Source: Rhyacophila brunnea (lineage: Eukaryota > Arthropoda > Insecta > Trichoptera > Rhyacophilidae). Taken from it: a stretch of DNA of 64,000 nt. Positions 43,294 to 55,294 of this stretch are shown here, piece after piece; position 1 is the first letter of the stretch, and each line of letters begins with the position of its first letter. The notes beneath the pieces are model-generated. The model did no database searches, was not told where the DNA came from, and saw only the letters and a list, made by a program, of their open reading frames with translations. The position numbers and the translations under genes were made by a program. The stretch lies in assembly GCA_022495005.1 (NCBI GenBank), contig JAGYXB010000512.1, positions 310,001 through 374,000 of the forward strand, written 5' to 3'.

Positions 43294-43624
43294 TTATTGT
43301 AACTTAATAATTGAACTTGCTAATAATTTTTAAATAATATTTTATTTTTTGAAAGTGATCCAGTGAGTATTAAAAGCCATTAGTTTTTCGAGATATATCA
43401 CAAATGCACATATTTTTTTATGTAAACAATTATTTGGCGTTTGATTAAGACTAGTTTTTAGTCCAAACCAATGTAAAGAAAACTTATATAATTGTATTAA
43501 GATCAATAGATTTTATTAACTTCGTGTTTTATCACAATTAAAATGGATATTTGACAATTTTAAATGTCAGTTTTGCAACGTCTAGATCACTCTTGTAACA
43601 TCACTGCAGGGTAATAGGGCCACT
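43294..43624. other. AT-rich spacer
   Basis: Nothing recognised. Confidence 0.4.
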
Positions 43625-43765
43625 TAACCAACCTATTAGGTCCATACTTTGACTCAAACACAAATTGAAAAACAATATGTGTATTTGCCAGACCCAGGAT
43701 TTGAACCTGCGACCCACGACGTTATAGACCGATGCTGAAGCTGCTTGGCCATCTTGGGCTATTAA
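43625..43765 (-). mobile_element. SINE family A, copy A5 (truncated)
   Basis: Contains the inverse of the body start (ACACAAATTGAAAAACAATA), CAGACCCAGGATTTGAACCT (box B inverse) and a diverged head ending GGCCATCTTGGG. The 3' part is missing. Confidence 0.75.
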
Positions 43766-43777
43766 AGTAGTAAATCT

Positions 43778-43915
43778 TCTTCTTCTTCGATGGCGCTACA
43801 GCTCAAGTCGAGCCCTGGCCTCCTCCACCGCCGTCCTCCAGCCGGAACGGTTCTCCGCACGTCTTTTCCAGTTCCTGATTTTTAGCAGCTGGTTAGAATC
43901 TTTTGTAATCTTATC
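43778..43915 (-). mobile_element. RTE LINE 3 C-terminal fragment
   Basis: The minus strand encodes NQLLKIRNWKRRAENRSGWR and TAVEEARARLEL then a stop, near-identical to the C-terminus at 53109-53303. The 3' end is the GAAGAAGAAG tail. Confidence 0.8.
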
Positions 43916-46131
43916 ATCCAAAAATTACATTAAGATAGTAAATATCTAACATTAATTACCTGTTCAATAGACATAAGATTTTTTTTAATTTTTGATTAAT
44001 TTATAATATAGTCTACTGTGCTCTGTCTATTAAAATTTTAATTGATAATACATATTTGGCAAGTAAAATTAAATCGAATTAATTGTAAAAAAATATATAA
44101 TTAACATGATTATTAATTTAACTCGCTTATCACAAATTGTATTATTATGACCTGAAATAAATAACGTCAATTTTAATAAACTCTTTGAAATTCATAATTG
44201 TCGACAACTGCTTTGTATCAAAGAACCTTTTACGTTTATTTTTTACTTTCAGCTTTATTATTTGATAATTAATAACCGTTATAAAAAAAATGGCCGAGAG
44301 TTTTTTTTTATCTAATTCCATTTTACTGTCATCATATTATTAGTGATGGCGTCCTATCCAAAAATAATTACTAGAGTAATAATTTGATGGCGTAGTTTAG
44401 GGCTTTCTTTGGACCCATCCCTGTAAACATACATAGGATGTCTACCCTGCCATAACTTTGAAGATTATATACGATTCTAAGCGGATCGTAGCGTCCTTGA
44501 GTTATGACAACTCATAAATCTCTCAAGTGGAATAAATCTGACCACAAAAATTGCTTTGTAATTTTACTGTCACTCGAATTCAATAGGAAACAAGTGTAAT
44601 TATTGCGGACTTGTCAAAAACATAATAATTTTCAGTAGATATCGGAAAATAAATTACCAGCGATGACCTAAATATTAAATAAATATTGATGTTCACCTAC
44701 AAAAGGTAATCACAATTTCCACAGCATGAGTTAATAATATAATACTTTATATTTTCACACCTCTGAAGGATGCGGTAGAAAAGATAAACCTACTAACGTG
44801 TTAGTATGAATGTAAGAATAGATATCCAGAAAATATTTTGGTGATTTAAGTTGTGATCAAATTGAGATGCATATTATCACGTGGAAGTCACGGCGATAAA
44901 TTTAGTCTATCGTTTCGTCATTCTGCAGAATATTTTGAACGTTCACTATCTCTATAAATTCGATGATGGAAAGTAGTACCTCAACTAGTTCTTCGGATTG
45001 GGATGAGATCTAAACTGTGCTGAACCAAACCACCAGACCCATCGCAATAGCATTATACGTAAACAAAAATTATAAACAATATTCTTATAGAAAATACATA
45101 GTGCCAACCACTAAAAACAAAAAACGTGATTTTGACATGATTCTAAAAAGTGTAGACATGAAGAAAATGATAAAAATGTTCAAAACGTCATGCAGGCATC
45201 GATGCAGTACGGCTCAACGTGAGGTGACCTCATTGTTGTTTCGGTGATTTCGGCAAATTTTGCCAACCGGCAATGTTCGTTTAAACTGTTTAAAGGTTCA
45301 AATTTGCTACGGGATAGGAGCATCAGTCTGATAACATTTTAAACATGAAGAAAAACGACATCACACACTTTTTCCCGTATCGGCAGATTACTGTGACGTC
45401 ACGTGATACTAGATAGATAGTAGTAGACATGCACCATAACATATTGTACGCTTAATTCTACATTCGCAAGTATGTAAATATACGTAATATATATAAAGTA
45501 TACAAATAAGTTATGTATAGGTGTGAAACTTGTATCCTGAAAAAAAAAACAAGAGAAGGCTATACAAGTATTTTAAAATAAGAATTAGCCAAAGATTACA
45601 AGAACCGTTTAAAGAAAACAAAAGATGGCGCTTCCTTCCCTTTCGCATTGTTACCACCAGCAGACTTACAGTTCCAAGGAGATCCAACGATCCACGCCAA
45701 TCGTTGACTTTAAATAGCGATTACACGAAATGATTTAACTACCAACCCTTTGATTTGATTGATCCTTAATATACGCCCAGTTGCTTGTGTTAACAATTTA
45801 TTGTAAAATAAAAAATATCTATTGATCAATTAATAATTAAGTGGCAATACTAAAAAGCCTTTCATTTTATTATGTTACTGCTTTAAATGCCAATGAAAAC
45901 TATTGAAGATTACATTATTTAGACAGTGATTGTATTTAGTAGTATACTATTGTTTTTTTATTTATTAATATTGTCTGTTAAAATAATTAATAGAGTCAAG
46001 TAACCTTCATTATGTAAATGTCAAATTTCCATTATTTCAAAATTAAGGCTAAACTTCTTATTTGACTTATTTGTCATTTATTACCAGTAATCTCGATATG
46101 ATCGAGATCCGAGTCAACAGAATAATAAATA
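43916..46131. other. Long stretch with no recognised gene
   Basis: AT-rich unique DNA. The 76-codon plus frame at 45017-45247 and the 67-codon frame at 45530-45733 are basic and motif-free. I cannot support either as a gene. Confidence 0.4.
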
Positions 46132-46545
46132 ATTACAAGATAAAAATAACTTTTTATATACCTACCACGTTTTTTAAAATATAGAATAAAATATAGAATA
46201 CTGAAATGTTATTTTGACATTTCATATTGATTTCCATAGTAACGCAGGTATATATTAATAATTAATTGCTAGGACCCCCTTAGCAACCAATAATAGTGTT
46301 TTACTTTTTACGATTTTTTTTCCGAAATTACTTTCCATACAAAACAGAAATAACTGAAAATGAATTCAGTTCAGCTTAAAGATGGTTTAAAGTATTAAAA
46401 GAATGTTCTGATATATTCTAAAAGTTTCAAATGTGTAGCTAGTCGGTAAGTTAGTTAACAATCTTCAATCGTCTAATACAAATCTTGGACAAACAAGACA
46501 AAATTTGTACTGGACAAACAAGAATACGAGCTATTAAAAACGTGG
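46132..46545 (-). mobile_element. Family D element D3
   Basis: ATTACAAGATAAAAATAACT flank, CCACGTTTTTTAAAA end, AACTGAAAATGAATTCAGTT core, GTGTAGCTAGTCGGTAAGTT and the AAAAACGTGGTA end. TA borders both ends. Confidence 0.8.
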
Positions 46546-46819
46546 TAATAATAAAATAGGTGTTATTCATGTGTTATTCTATTTTGTTCATGACTGCAGG
46601 GAACGATCCAAAGTGGCATTTCACAATCGGTGGCGATCGTAGCAGATGGTCAGGGCAGATGATCGTCGTGAGAATTGGTTATTGTAATTTAGGCTTTAGT
46701 TACAATGAATCAGCGCTGGGCATTTTTTTTTTAAATCTAGGATTTTTGTCAGCTATTTTGGCATGACTTCTTGAAAACAACCAATCGGCCCAACTGATAG
46801 ACATAGCCTAAAATGCATG
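46546..46819. other. Spacer
   Basis: The 68-codon plus frame at 46560-46766 carries no nameable motif. Confidence 0.4.
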
Positions 46820-46945
46820 TGTCATATGATCAGAAGGGGAAGACACTCCAGACTCACTGGCCGTATTTCAAACCCCCCACCCTACCGATCCTCCCCATAT
46901 CATCGAAAGACCTCTCAAAAGATGGATGAATAGCTGGGACTCAAC
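46820..46945 (+). mobile_element. LINE C-terminal fragment
   Basis: The plus strand encodes PPHIIERPLKRWMNSWDSTS followed by a stop. The RP.KRW..SWDST ending is a usual non-LTR retroelement C-terminus. Only about 120 bp remain. Confidence 0.6.
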
Positions 46946-47031
46946 ATCATAAAAATCTGAATAAAAACACAAACGGCCGTCATATTATGACAAAAACAAT
47001 AAAAAGAAAAATTGTTGCTGTTACGACACTA

Positions 47032-47293
47032 TATAAGAGGCCATCCATGGACTGAAACCGTATGCGGTTTAGATCCGTGTGCTATAAATACTAAACTTAT
47101 GATTTTTGTTCATGAAAATATATTTTCACAAAATTTGTAAGTGTAAGTGTATGGTATAAACGGATACGATCAGATGCTTATAATATAGTTTGTGAAAATA
47201 TATTTCCAAGAACTGAAAATATAAGTTTAGGATGGCACACGGTTCTAAACTGCATACGGTTTCAGGATGGATGGATACCATGGATGGCCTATA
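47032..47293. mobile_element. Foldback element, about 260 bp
   Basis: The left arm AGGCCATCCATGG, then GAAACCGTATGCGGTTTAGA and CCGTGTGC, is repeated inverted on the right (GCACACGGTTCTAAACTGCA, TACGGTTTC, CCATGGATGGCCT). The arms cover about 90 bp each with small gaps. AT flanks; no coding. Confidence 0.75.
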
Positions 47294-49238
47294 AATAAAA
47301 GATATCCCTTCGCTTCTTCTACTCTTCCCGTTCCATAGTTATTCGCCGTATGAATGTTTTTGTCTATTGATTATCCATTCGAGGAGTGACAAGTCCGCAC
47401 CATTCTAATTTCTACATCCTGGCAACATCTATCAGTTTATCATATTGCGTAGGCGCTCAACACTTATTTCATTACATTTTTTACGTAAACAAATTATGTA
47501 TTATGTGAATAAGGACATTCATTTGATTTATGGATATAATTAAAAAACCTTGGTGATTTTATTGTAGATGTTAACTTGAATTCCATTTTATTGGCATAAT
47601 AAAAATGTACTCCCCTCTCTCTGTGTCGGTTTGAATGCAAGAAAAAACCGTTTTCTTTCCAAATCACCCGGGGGTAACGTCAATCGAAGAAGAGAATGGA
47701 AAATATAATCGACGTCGTTTACCCAAAACCTTCCCCTAATGAGAATTTATCGCAGTTGGCGTAATGATTTTCCACCCGCCTCACCTGCGCTGTGTTTCCC
47801 TTATCTGAATAATATTGCTGTCAAATCAAGATGGCAATTTGTTTTTGCTTTTTCTCTGTGCAACCACGAGCCCTGAGACATAATTGGAGATTTGTTATAA
47901 TAACACTATCTTATACCTACTATAAAAATAGTATTTTTTTTGAAAACGCTAATATGATATCAAAACAATTATCTAATAGAACTGGTTTTTAAGCTTTTTC
48001 GTCTCATGGAACGCTTCGTGTCTAAATATTTTTTCACGGCGCCCCCAAAAAATATCAAACAGTGGGGTGGGTGGCTAACCCTTCTATCCATAGAGGTATT
48101 ACATAAAAAGAGGGGCAAGGAATCGGCTTTCTCATACAACTGAATGAAGCAGGCCAGAAATATCCGACAACATACGAGAAAATAGAGACGACAATGATAA
48201 AGAAAAATGCAGGGCATCACAAAAGATTTATTTGATCATTATAACGTACCCATATAATTAATAATTTTAACGTTAATTATGCCGCAAATTGATTACCTGC
48301 CTGCTTCACCATACTTGCTTATAACCTGCTGCCTCTAGCTGATATCACTGCTCTTTGCGTAGTTTCTTAAGTCTTGAAATTAAACTCAATCCAGTGATGT
48401 CACTGTATTGAGTTTGACCTACGTAAAGTGGACTCAGGTAAACACAAAATGATGGCTGCTATAATTTTGGTATCAATTTTTCATTACCTTCTTCGACTAA
48501 AATGTTTCGCTATTTTAAACAAATATATCCTACGATTTTTATGCACATATATTGACCGCTAATGCTGCAGGCGAAAATAATTTCTTCTACGCGGAATCTA
48601 CTGTCAAAAATTGTATTCGTTGCTTATTTTTCCACACCAGATATCACCAACTTCTCTCATTTCTGCTGAATAGTGAATCCATATACCTATCCATATTATT
48701 TTTGAAACCAATTTCTGAGGTCCAGGGCTCGAAATGGACCGGAGCGCCGTTCCGGGCCGTAAAATTAGCAACATTGTCATTCCGTCACGGGGAAAAAATA
48801 ATTTTACCGTTTGAGCTAGAATGGCCATATAACAAAAAATCAAACACTTATTTTTATAAAACAGACATAAAATTAGATAACTATTTTATTATTTTCAGAA
48901 AATTCGAGTGCTGCTGAGGTTAGGTAAGATATATGTCCAAAAATAATAAATTGTATATAACGATAGAAAGTATTGGAGTTCACAAACTGGTCGAACAATG
49001 GCATCTATCATTGTGTTTCATTAAAAATATCTTTGAAAAAACTGATGAATTACATGAACTTTGGAGGTGCAGTGTGAGATCCAACGACTCTAAATAAGGA
49101 GTGGACATGCAGGGTCGCAAAATTTAGATTGCAAGATAGCAGCCGAAATATCCCTCTGTTCATTGATTATTAAAATTTTGGTAATCCTCACAGCCATTCG
49201 TAAACGCAATGGGCGACACGGCTTCTTTTCAGCCTTTA
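47294..49238. other. Mostly unique stretch; candidate conserved block 47640-47890
   Basis: 47640-47890 is a mixed-composition segment without coding frame (TTATCGCAGTTGGCGTAATG; CACCCGCCTCACCTGCGCTG). The frame at 48552-48917 (121 codons) has no recognisable domain and a low-complexity tail, so I do not call it a gene. Confidence 0.4.
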
Positions 49239-49766
49239 GGCGATGTCTTTACCTACCAGAGGCACCTAGTGGAAAAATACGAAGCTTGCAATTTGAAACA
49301 TTTTTTTGTTAATTTAAAATTTGAACTGTATTAATGAATACATAATATGCATCTGAAAACATTAAAAAGAAAAATATTTTTTTTTATTTAAGTCAGATAA
49401 ACTTACAATAATTAAAAAAATGTTATAAAATGTGATTTTCTCAAAGGACCCCATCTTATTATTACATACATTTTATAGTTATATTTATTATTAAAATTTA
49501 GTTTATTAAGTTTTCTATGTTTAACTTAACAGATTTTTGACTAATCATAGTTTTAATATTTTTCTGTATTTATTTTTAAAAACATCAATTTTTATAAAAA
49601 TATTAATGTGTATATCTTCAAAACCTTTTTATTTATATCAAATCGAGCTTCAATATTGGGACCATACCTAAATAAGATTTGAAATTGTAAATTATCAAAA
49701 AAAATGTCTCAAATTGCAAGCTTTGTATTTTTCCGCTAGGTGCCTCTACTGTGTAAAGACATCGCC
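49239..49766. mobile_element. TIR element, 528 bp with about 70-bp arms
   Basis: Left GGCGATGTCTTTAC, AGAGGCACCTAG, GGAAAAATACGAAGCTTGCA is the inverse of the right arm (TGCAAGCTTTGTATTTTTCC, CTAGGTGCCTCT, GTAAAGACATCGCC). The interior is AT-rich with no coding. No target duplication is apparent. Confidence 0.8.
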
Positions 49767-49953
49767 AACCCATTCGCTGCGGACCTTTTAAATAATATTT
49801 AATTACCATATTTAAATAACATGCTAATTAGCTAAATATATCGAATGACTGCCTGATGGGCAACGCACAAGATGGCCTCAGTATTTGATGCAATATGGAC
49901 ATAATAAAGTTTGCCGTAGCGTTAAAAATATATGTGTATTTTAGTCTAAAGCC

Positions 49954-49995
49954 GAACATGTTAGCTTGTTCGATGAACATGTTAGCTTGTTCGAT
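49954..49995. repeat. 21-bp direct duplication
   Basis: GAACATGTTAGCTTGTTCGA(T) occurs twice head to tail (49954-49974, 49975-49995). The unit is itself partly palindromic. Confidence 0.9.
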
Positions 49996-50747
49996 GATTA
50001 TACTGGGTGACTTTACAGGCAGATTATAAATTCGCCAACACACAGCTCGTAAAGAAGCTCACTGTAATTGAGGCTTAAGGGACGGGCGGCTTTTTGTGGA
50101 TTCGTACGGCAGAGCGGACGTATGGACATGGACTAAAAAGAAGAAGATTAGTAAAAGATACGACAATGTATTTGACAATTCAGTTCATTTGACATTCACT
50201 TTATATAATATTGTGTTTTGCGTCGTTTATGTAGATACGTTAGTTGTATTGAACGGTTGTATTCACCAGTTATAATATAATGCATGGCGTTTTCGACATT
50301 GCAATATCGGTTTGCATTTCTGCGTCAACAGCCGTAGTTGGCGAAACTCCGACCGTAAACTTCCGGTTTGCGGCGAAATATTCCTGAATACATCATTAGC
50401 AGATGGTGCGGCATTGGTATTGGGCATTGGCGCTCGTGATCTTCCGCCATCGATCGCGCTTCGCAGAACAAGATACTAACGAGACGGCGGAAAGCAGCCA
50501 TTAGAGCGATGATATTGTTATCGAGGCCGCCGTGAGATGGCGCCACCCGACACGCCGAGAGAATAATAATTTTATAACCCCACCTAACCTCGTTTCGATG
50601 GCTTCAAATTCACTCCTTATATACCTACATCTAAATACTGACAATGATTCTAACAAAACAAACCATGTAGGTAATATATTTTCTTCACTTTCACAATAAT
50701 TGTGAATGAATATAAAGTCCCTCTTCATTACAGGTTACACACACACA
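49996..50747. other. Spacer with GC-rich piece 50290-50600
   Basis: 50290-50600 is CpG-rich and non-repetitive. The minus frame 50325-50546 is not recognised. It could hold a promoter or exon, but no splice or domain evidence supports this. Confidence 0.4.
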
Positions 50748-51235
50748 GGTCGTATTCTTTTATTTGTCCGGTGGTTGTTTATCCGGTACAAATCTTGCAA
50801 TCGATTTTTAACTAACTTCCCGACTAGCTAGACATTTGAAACTTTTAGAATATATCAGAACACGATGCCAATGTATTCTTTTTATACTTTTAGCCATCTT
50901 TAAGTAGGTAGAATTGAATTCATTTTCAGTTAATTCTGTTTTGTAAGAAAAGTTATTTCGGAAGAAATCCGTAATCCAATCCACTATTATTGGTTGCTAA
51001 GTGGGTGGTCCAAACAACTAAATTATTAATAAATATACGTGCGTTACTATGGAAATCAAAATGACATTTCAGTATTCTATATTTGTTTGTTTGTTGCAAA
51101 ATAGCAAAAAAATGATTAGTTGACAATTGCCTTAATTGTCTTAAATTATTAATACATAGAATTGTCAAGTTTATATGATTCAACAGAAAATTTAAAAATG
51201 TGGTATATAAAAAGTTCTTTTTATCTTTTAATTAT
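50748..51235 (+). mobile_element. Family D element D4
   Basis: 5'-truncated at CGTATTC. Contains TTTGTCCGGTGGTTGTTTAT, GACTAGCTAGACATTTGAAA and GTTGCTAAGTGGGTGGTCC, and ends AAAAATGTGGTATATAAAAA(GTTC). Confidence 0.8.
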
Positions 51236-51821
51236 TATACTTACAGAATTTTTTATCATCCTTTCATGAGTCCAATATCTAAAAAATGTGTTGTAAGGAT
51301 ACATTACTAACAAAATATCAAACTAATTATTCGTAAATCTGCACGTGTCGTTTTTGGTCTACAAGGACGTCGAAGGGCAACGGAAATAAACTAGATATCG
51401 AAAAACCAGTGAGCTGATTTTTTATAAGGAAAGATCTTTTCTTTATTACTATGTTTAGATAGCTATTTCTATATATTCCAAATGATTCTCCTCGATTTTC
51501 CGCCCTTCGAGTAAATGCCGCCCCTAAGCAACGCTCAATCTGCCTACCCCCACGGGACGTTACTGCACACACAACCTGACAACATCATAAAAACGAATCG
51601 GCTCGACTAAATCTCGGAAAAGGTCATAAATACATTAAAAAATATTATATGACCGTTTCAAAATTTCATTGCATACCTATAAAATATAATACACGACTTT
51701 ATTGATTCTCACGTATTGCGGCAGGATGTCAAACATAGAAAATGAATTTTATAAATATTCAAACAAACAGATACATTTTGTTTGTTTGATTTATCTTGGA
51801 ACAAATATTCATCAACTATTT
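51236..51821. other. Spacer between inverted D4 and D5
   Basis: Unique DNA. The 81-codon minus frame 51327-51572 lacks motifs. Confidence 0.4.
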
Positions 51822-52233
51822 AATTACAAGATAAAAAGAACTTTTTATATACAACGTTTTTAAATTCTCTGTTGAATCATATAAACTCGACTTGACTAGC
51901 TTAAACGATAAAAAAAAATGTACTTGATAGAAATAATACTGAAATGTCATTTTGACGCACATAGTAACATAGTAACGCACGTATATATTAATAATTTAGT
52001 TGCTAGAACCCCATATTTTCATACAAAACAGAATTAACTGAAAATGAATACAATTCTACCTACTTAAAGATGGCTTAAAGTATTTTAAAAATGCATTGGC
52101 ATCGTGTTCTGATATATTCTAAAAGTTTCAAATGTCTAGCTAGTCGGGAAGTTGGTTAAAAGTCGATTGCAAGATTTGTACTGGACAAACAACCACCGGA
52201 CAAATAAGAATACGAGCTAATAAAAACGTTGTA
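51822..52233 (-). mobile_element. Family D element D5
   Basis: ATTACAAGATAAAAAGAACT flank, CAACGTTTTTAAAT end, TTCTGATATATTCTAAAAGT, TCTAGCTAGTCGGGAAGTTG and the AAAAACGTTG end followed by TA. Opposite orientation to D4. Confidence 0.8.
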
Positions 52234-52350
52234 GTAATAAAATGGTATTTTATCTAATTAATAACGAATTTCCGTAAGGATTCACAGTACCTTCATAAAA
52301 TAATATACATCAAATTAAAGCTATTATAAATCATAAAAACGATTACACCG

Positions 52351-53015
52351 GTCAATGAGATGATCAATAATTCTGCCATTGTTGGTAGTATCGACCTGTG
52401 TGTCCCTGATAACTATCATAAAAACCGGAAACATCAGTTGTTTTTTTTCCAAGGTGCAGAACTAACCTGCTATTGGTAACGCCAATAATTGGGAAATCGA
52501 TTCATATATTGACATATTGTGACATGAGTTAGTAGAAGTGGACATTGTTTTATAAATTCTTAAAATAAGGTCTACTTAGCTCAATCGGTGTATTTCCTTG
52601 TATCTAATTTTTAATTTTTGTATTATTTACTCTCTCTACTGTAATTACTACTGCATATATTACTCTTTTATATTATGATATTCCCGACCATGTCCGATCC
52701 TAATAGGATCATATGGGCCTCCACAGAGTAGAGGTTTGTATTAACAGATTTTTTTTTACGAGAAATGGATGTCAGCCACTTGCTCAACCTATTAGGTCCA
52801 TACCCTGACTCACACACATATTGAAAAACAATATGTGTACTTGCCAGACCCAGGATTCGAACTTGGGACCCACGGCATGATAGTCCAACGCTTACGCACC
52901 GTGGGCTTTATGATATACTGTTTCAATATTATTTATTTGTTTTAAATGTCATGTTATGAACGTCTTAAATTAATAATTTGCAAAGTTCACCATATCTAAA
53001 AAAATAAATCAAATT
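52351..53015 (+). mobile_element. Jockey-like LINE 3' end with nested SINE A6
   Basis: The plus strand encodes NNSAIVGSIDLCVPDNYHKN and RKHQLFF (ORF C-terminus as at 13752-13982), then the UTR (TTGTTTTATAAATTCTTAAA). It resumes after the SINE with TGTCATGTTATGAACGTCTT and ends AAATAAATCAAATTTGATTG. Confidence 0.8.
52682..52907 (-). mobile_element. SINE family A, copy A6
   Basis: Near-complete minus-strand copy (CGACCATGTCCGATCCTAAT; GAAATGGATGTCAGCCACTT; CAGGATTCGAACTTGGGACC) with a shortened head. Flanked by a 9-bp duplication TTATGATAT (52673-52681, 52908-52916). Confidence 0.9.
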
Positions 53016-53084
53016 TGATTGATTGGTCATGAATTCAGTTTTGTCTCGATTATATTATATTATATGCATGAAGTAGGTCTCTAC

Positions 53085-53770
53085 GATTCTTCTTCTTCTT
53101 CGATGGCGCTACAGCTCAAGTCGAGCCCAGGCCTCCTCCACCGCCGTCCTCCAGCCGGAACGGTTCTCCGTACGTATTTTCCAGTTCATGATTTTTAGCA
53201 GCTGGTTGGCATCTTTTGTAATGCTGTAACCCCATCGTGTGCGTGGCTTTCCCACTGGCCTTTTCCCCCCTGGGTTGACTGGACTCAGGCATGTGCTGGA
53301 CATGGCCTGCCCAGTTTAGTCTCTGGAGTTTTATGAAGGTGGAGAGTTTTGAATCTTGGTATAAGCGGTATAGTTCCGCGTTGTACCTAATTCTCCACTC
53401 CCCACCATCATTCATGGGTCCGTATATCCGCCTCAGGATCTTTTTCTCAAAGCAATCCACCATTTCAGCTGCTTTCACATTTAGCGTCCATGACTCGCAC
53501 CCGTATGCAATGACTGTGCGTATGACGGTTTGATATAGCTGGATCTTAGTTTTTCTGTGGACATTTCTGGATTTGAATATGGGCAGCAATGAGAAATACG
53601 ATTTATTTGCAGCGGTTATACGGGCTTTTATTTCTTCAAGTTCCTCGTTCTCTTTTGTAATATTGGAACCCAGGTATGTGAACCGGTTGACAACCTCAAA
53701 CCAGATCTCTACGATATTCTCTGCTGTTTTCATTTCTCCGCACTTGCACTGTGTTAATCCATGTTTGGTT
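53085..53770 (-). mobile_element. RTE LINE 3 fragment, 5'-truncated
   Basis: About 685 bp from the GAAGAAGAAG tail to the middle of the post-RT region. Same family as 43778-43915. Confidence 0.85.
53109..53733 (-). pseudogene. RTE-type LINE ORF C-terminal region, frameshifted
   Basis: The upstream frame (53733 down to about 53275) reads VNRFTYLGSNITKE, KSRNVHRKTKIQLYQTVIRT, VIAYGCESWTL, KILRRIYGP and LNWAGHVQHM. This is the post-catalytic part of RTE-type reverse transcriptases. A frameshift near 53270 moves the reading to GGKRPVGKPRTRWGYSITKD, NQLLKIMNWKIRTENRSGWR and TAVEEAWARLEL, then the stop. Catalytic blocks are missing. The start methionine at 53733 is internal. Strong family match by motif; inactive. 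Confidence 0.85.
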
Positions 53771-54598
53771 TTAAGTGAATCGTACTGTATGAAACTACGT
53801 AAATAATGTTCACCTTAGATTCATTAAAAAAAATCAATCTAGTCAACAAAACTAGACTAGTTAAATCACATCAGATTAGAGTAAGTACCTATTAGGCTCT
53901 CATTTTTAAACGATAAAAATAAAAACATATTTATGTTTATTTCTGCTTGACTTTCTTCGCAATGATTCGCAATAAAACAAAATCCACAATCATCGTCCGC
54001 ATCTAAAAAACTAAGTGACAGTTGGCTGACCATGCTAGTAGAAAGAATGACTGGTGAAAGAAAAGGGTTTAATAAGGGAAGCCTTCAACGGAAAATCGTA
54101 GTATTGGAAGCTTCTTACTAGATGAACAGATGTCATCAGATGATCAGCCGTACTGAGTTGAAAAGAAATAGGAGAAACATAATATTAATATGCCATACGG
54201 AGAACGTATTAAAGCCAAAAATATTTAAAGAATAATAATTTAATTCCAACGTTAAGCAATACTTAATAATGATCATTTTTGAGGATCGTTATATAATGTT
54301 ATTATCATTCGTATTACTAAACTACAGATAATAACTTCAGACTTGTCTTCAGTGTTGCTATTTTTACTTCATGTTACAGTTAAATAAAATACTGCAGGAT
54401 AATATCAGCTATTAGTTTCTATTATTTGGTACAAGCAGCGAGTTTCAAATTCAATGTTTATGTGTATATGAGCGATCATTGCAAATTACAAGAGCGTTTA
54501 CAACATGCCACGAAATAACACAATGTGATAAAAAAAACACATACATTAGAAAATAATATACATACGTATATAGAAATATACCAAGTGTTTAAAATAGA
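53771..54598. other. Spacer
   Basis: AT-rich, no gene. Confidence 0.4.
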
Positions 54599-55258
54599 CC
54601 ATATTATTATATCAGTAGCAAAGGGTGGAAGTAGGCTGTTAAGATCTGCTATAAATAGTGCACATTGCTACACATTGTACACTTTGCTAGTCATACGTTT
54701 TTGTTTTTATTGAACTAAGACTACAATTTATAGATGGTGTTGGTTAGTTTTTAAAATCAATTAAATCTTACCTGAACGAATCCATAATAGTTTTGCTATA
54801 TTCTGGGCGGTACGATAAAATTATGCACACTTTTTCATTCATACTTATTTGTGTTCTATAAATTAAGAATTTATATATTACACATGTTGTTGGTTAATTT
54901 TTTTAATTAATTTAATAAGTTCTGCCTAAACGATCCCATTATAGATTAAAAATATTATTCTATCTGACAAATATCCAAAGTTATGTATTATTTAATTGTA
55001 TAATTTTAGATATTTTATACATAGACGAGTATTTTTTTACTATTATCTATTATGGCTTGGTTTTCATGTTTAATTGAATTAAAAAAATAAAACTAACCAA
55101 CACCGTCTGTAAATATTTTACAGACGGTGTTAGTATAATTATTATAGAATTATTTCAATGAAAACAAAAACTTATGACTGACAAAGTTTAGTGTCACCAT
55201 TTATGGCGGATCTTAACAGCCTACCTCCACCCTTCGCCACCACCATATATAATGTATA
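54599..55258. mobile_element. Foldback element, 660 bp with about 180-bp arms
   Basis: Left GTAGGCTGTTAAGATCTGCT, CATACGTTTTTGTTTTTATT and GATGGTGTTGGTTAGTTTTT recur inverted on the right (AAAACTAACCAACACCGTCT; AGCCTACCTCCACCCTTCG). The right arm contains an additional 33-bp perfect palindrome at 55099-55131. No coding. Confidence 0.8.
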
Positions 55259-55294
55259 AATAATATATTCGCATAAACTCACTCTCAAGCATGT

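Noticed and set aside
48552..48917. 121-codon plus-strand frame
   Set aside because: No recognised domain, low-complexity C-terminus, overlapping minus frame of similar quality and no repeat or splice context.
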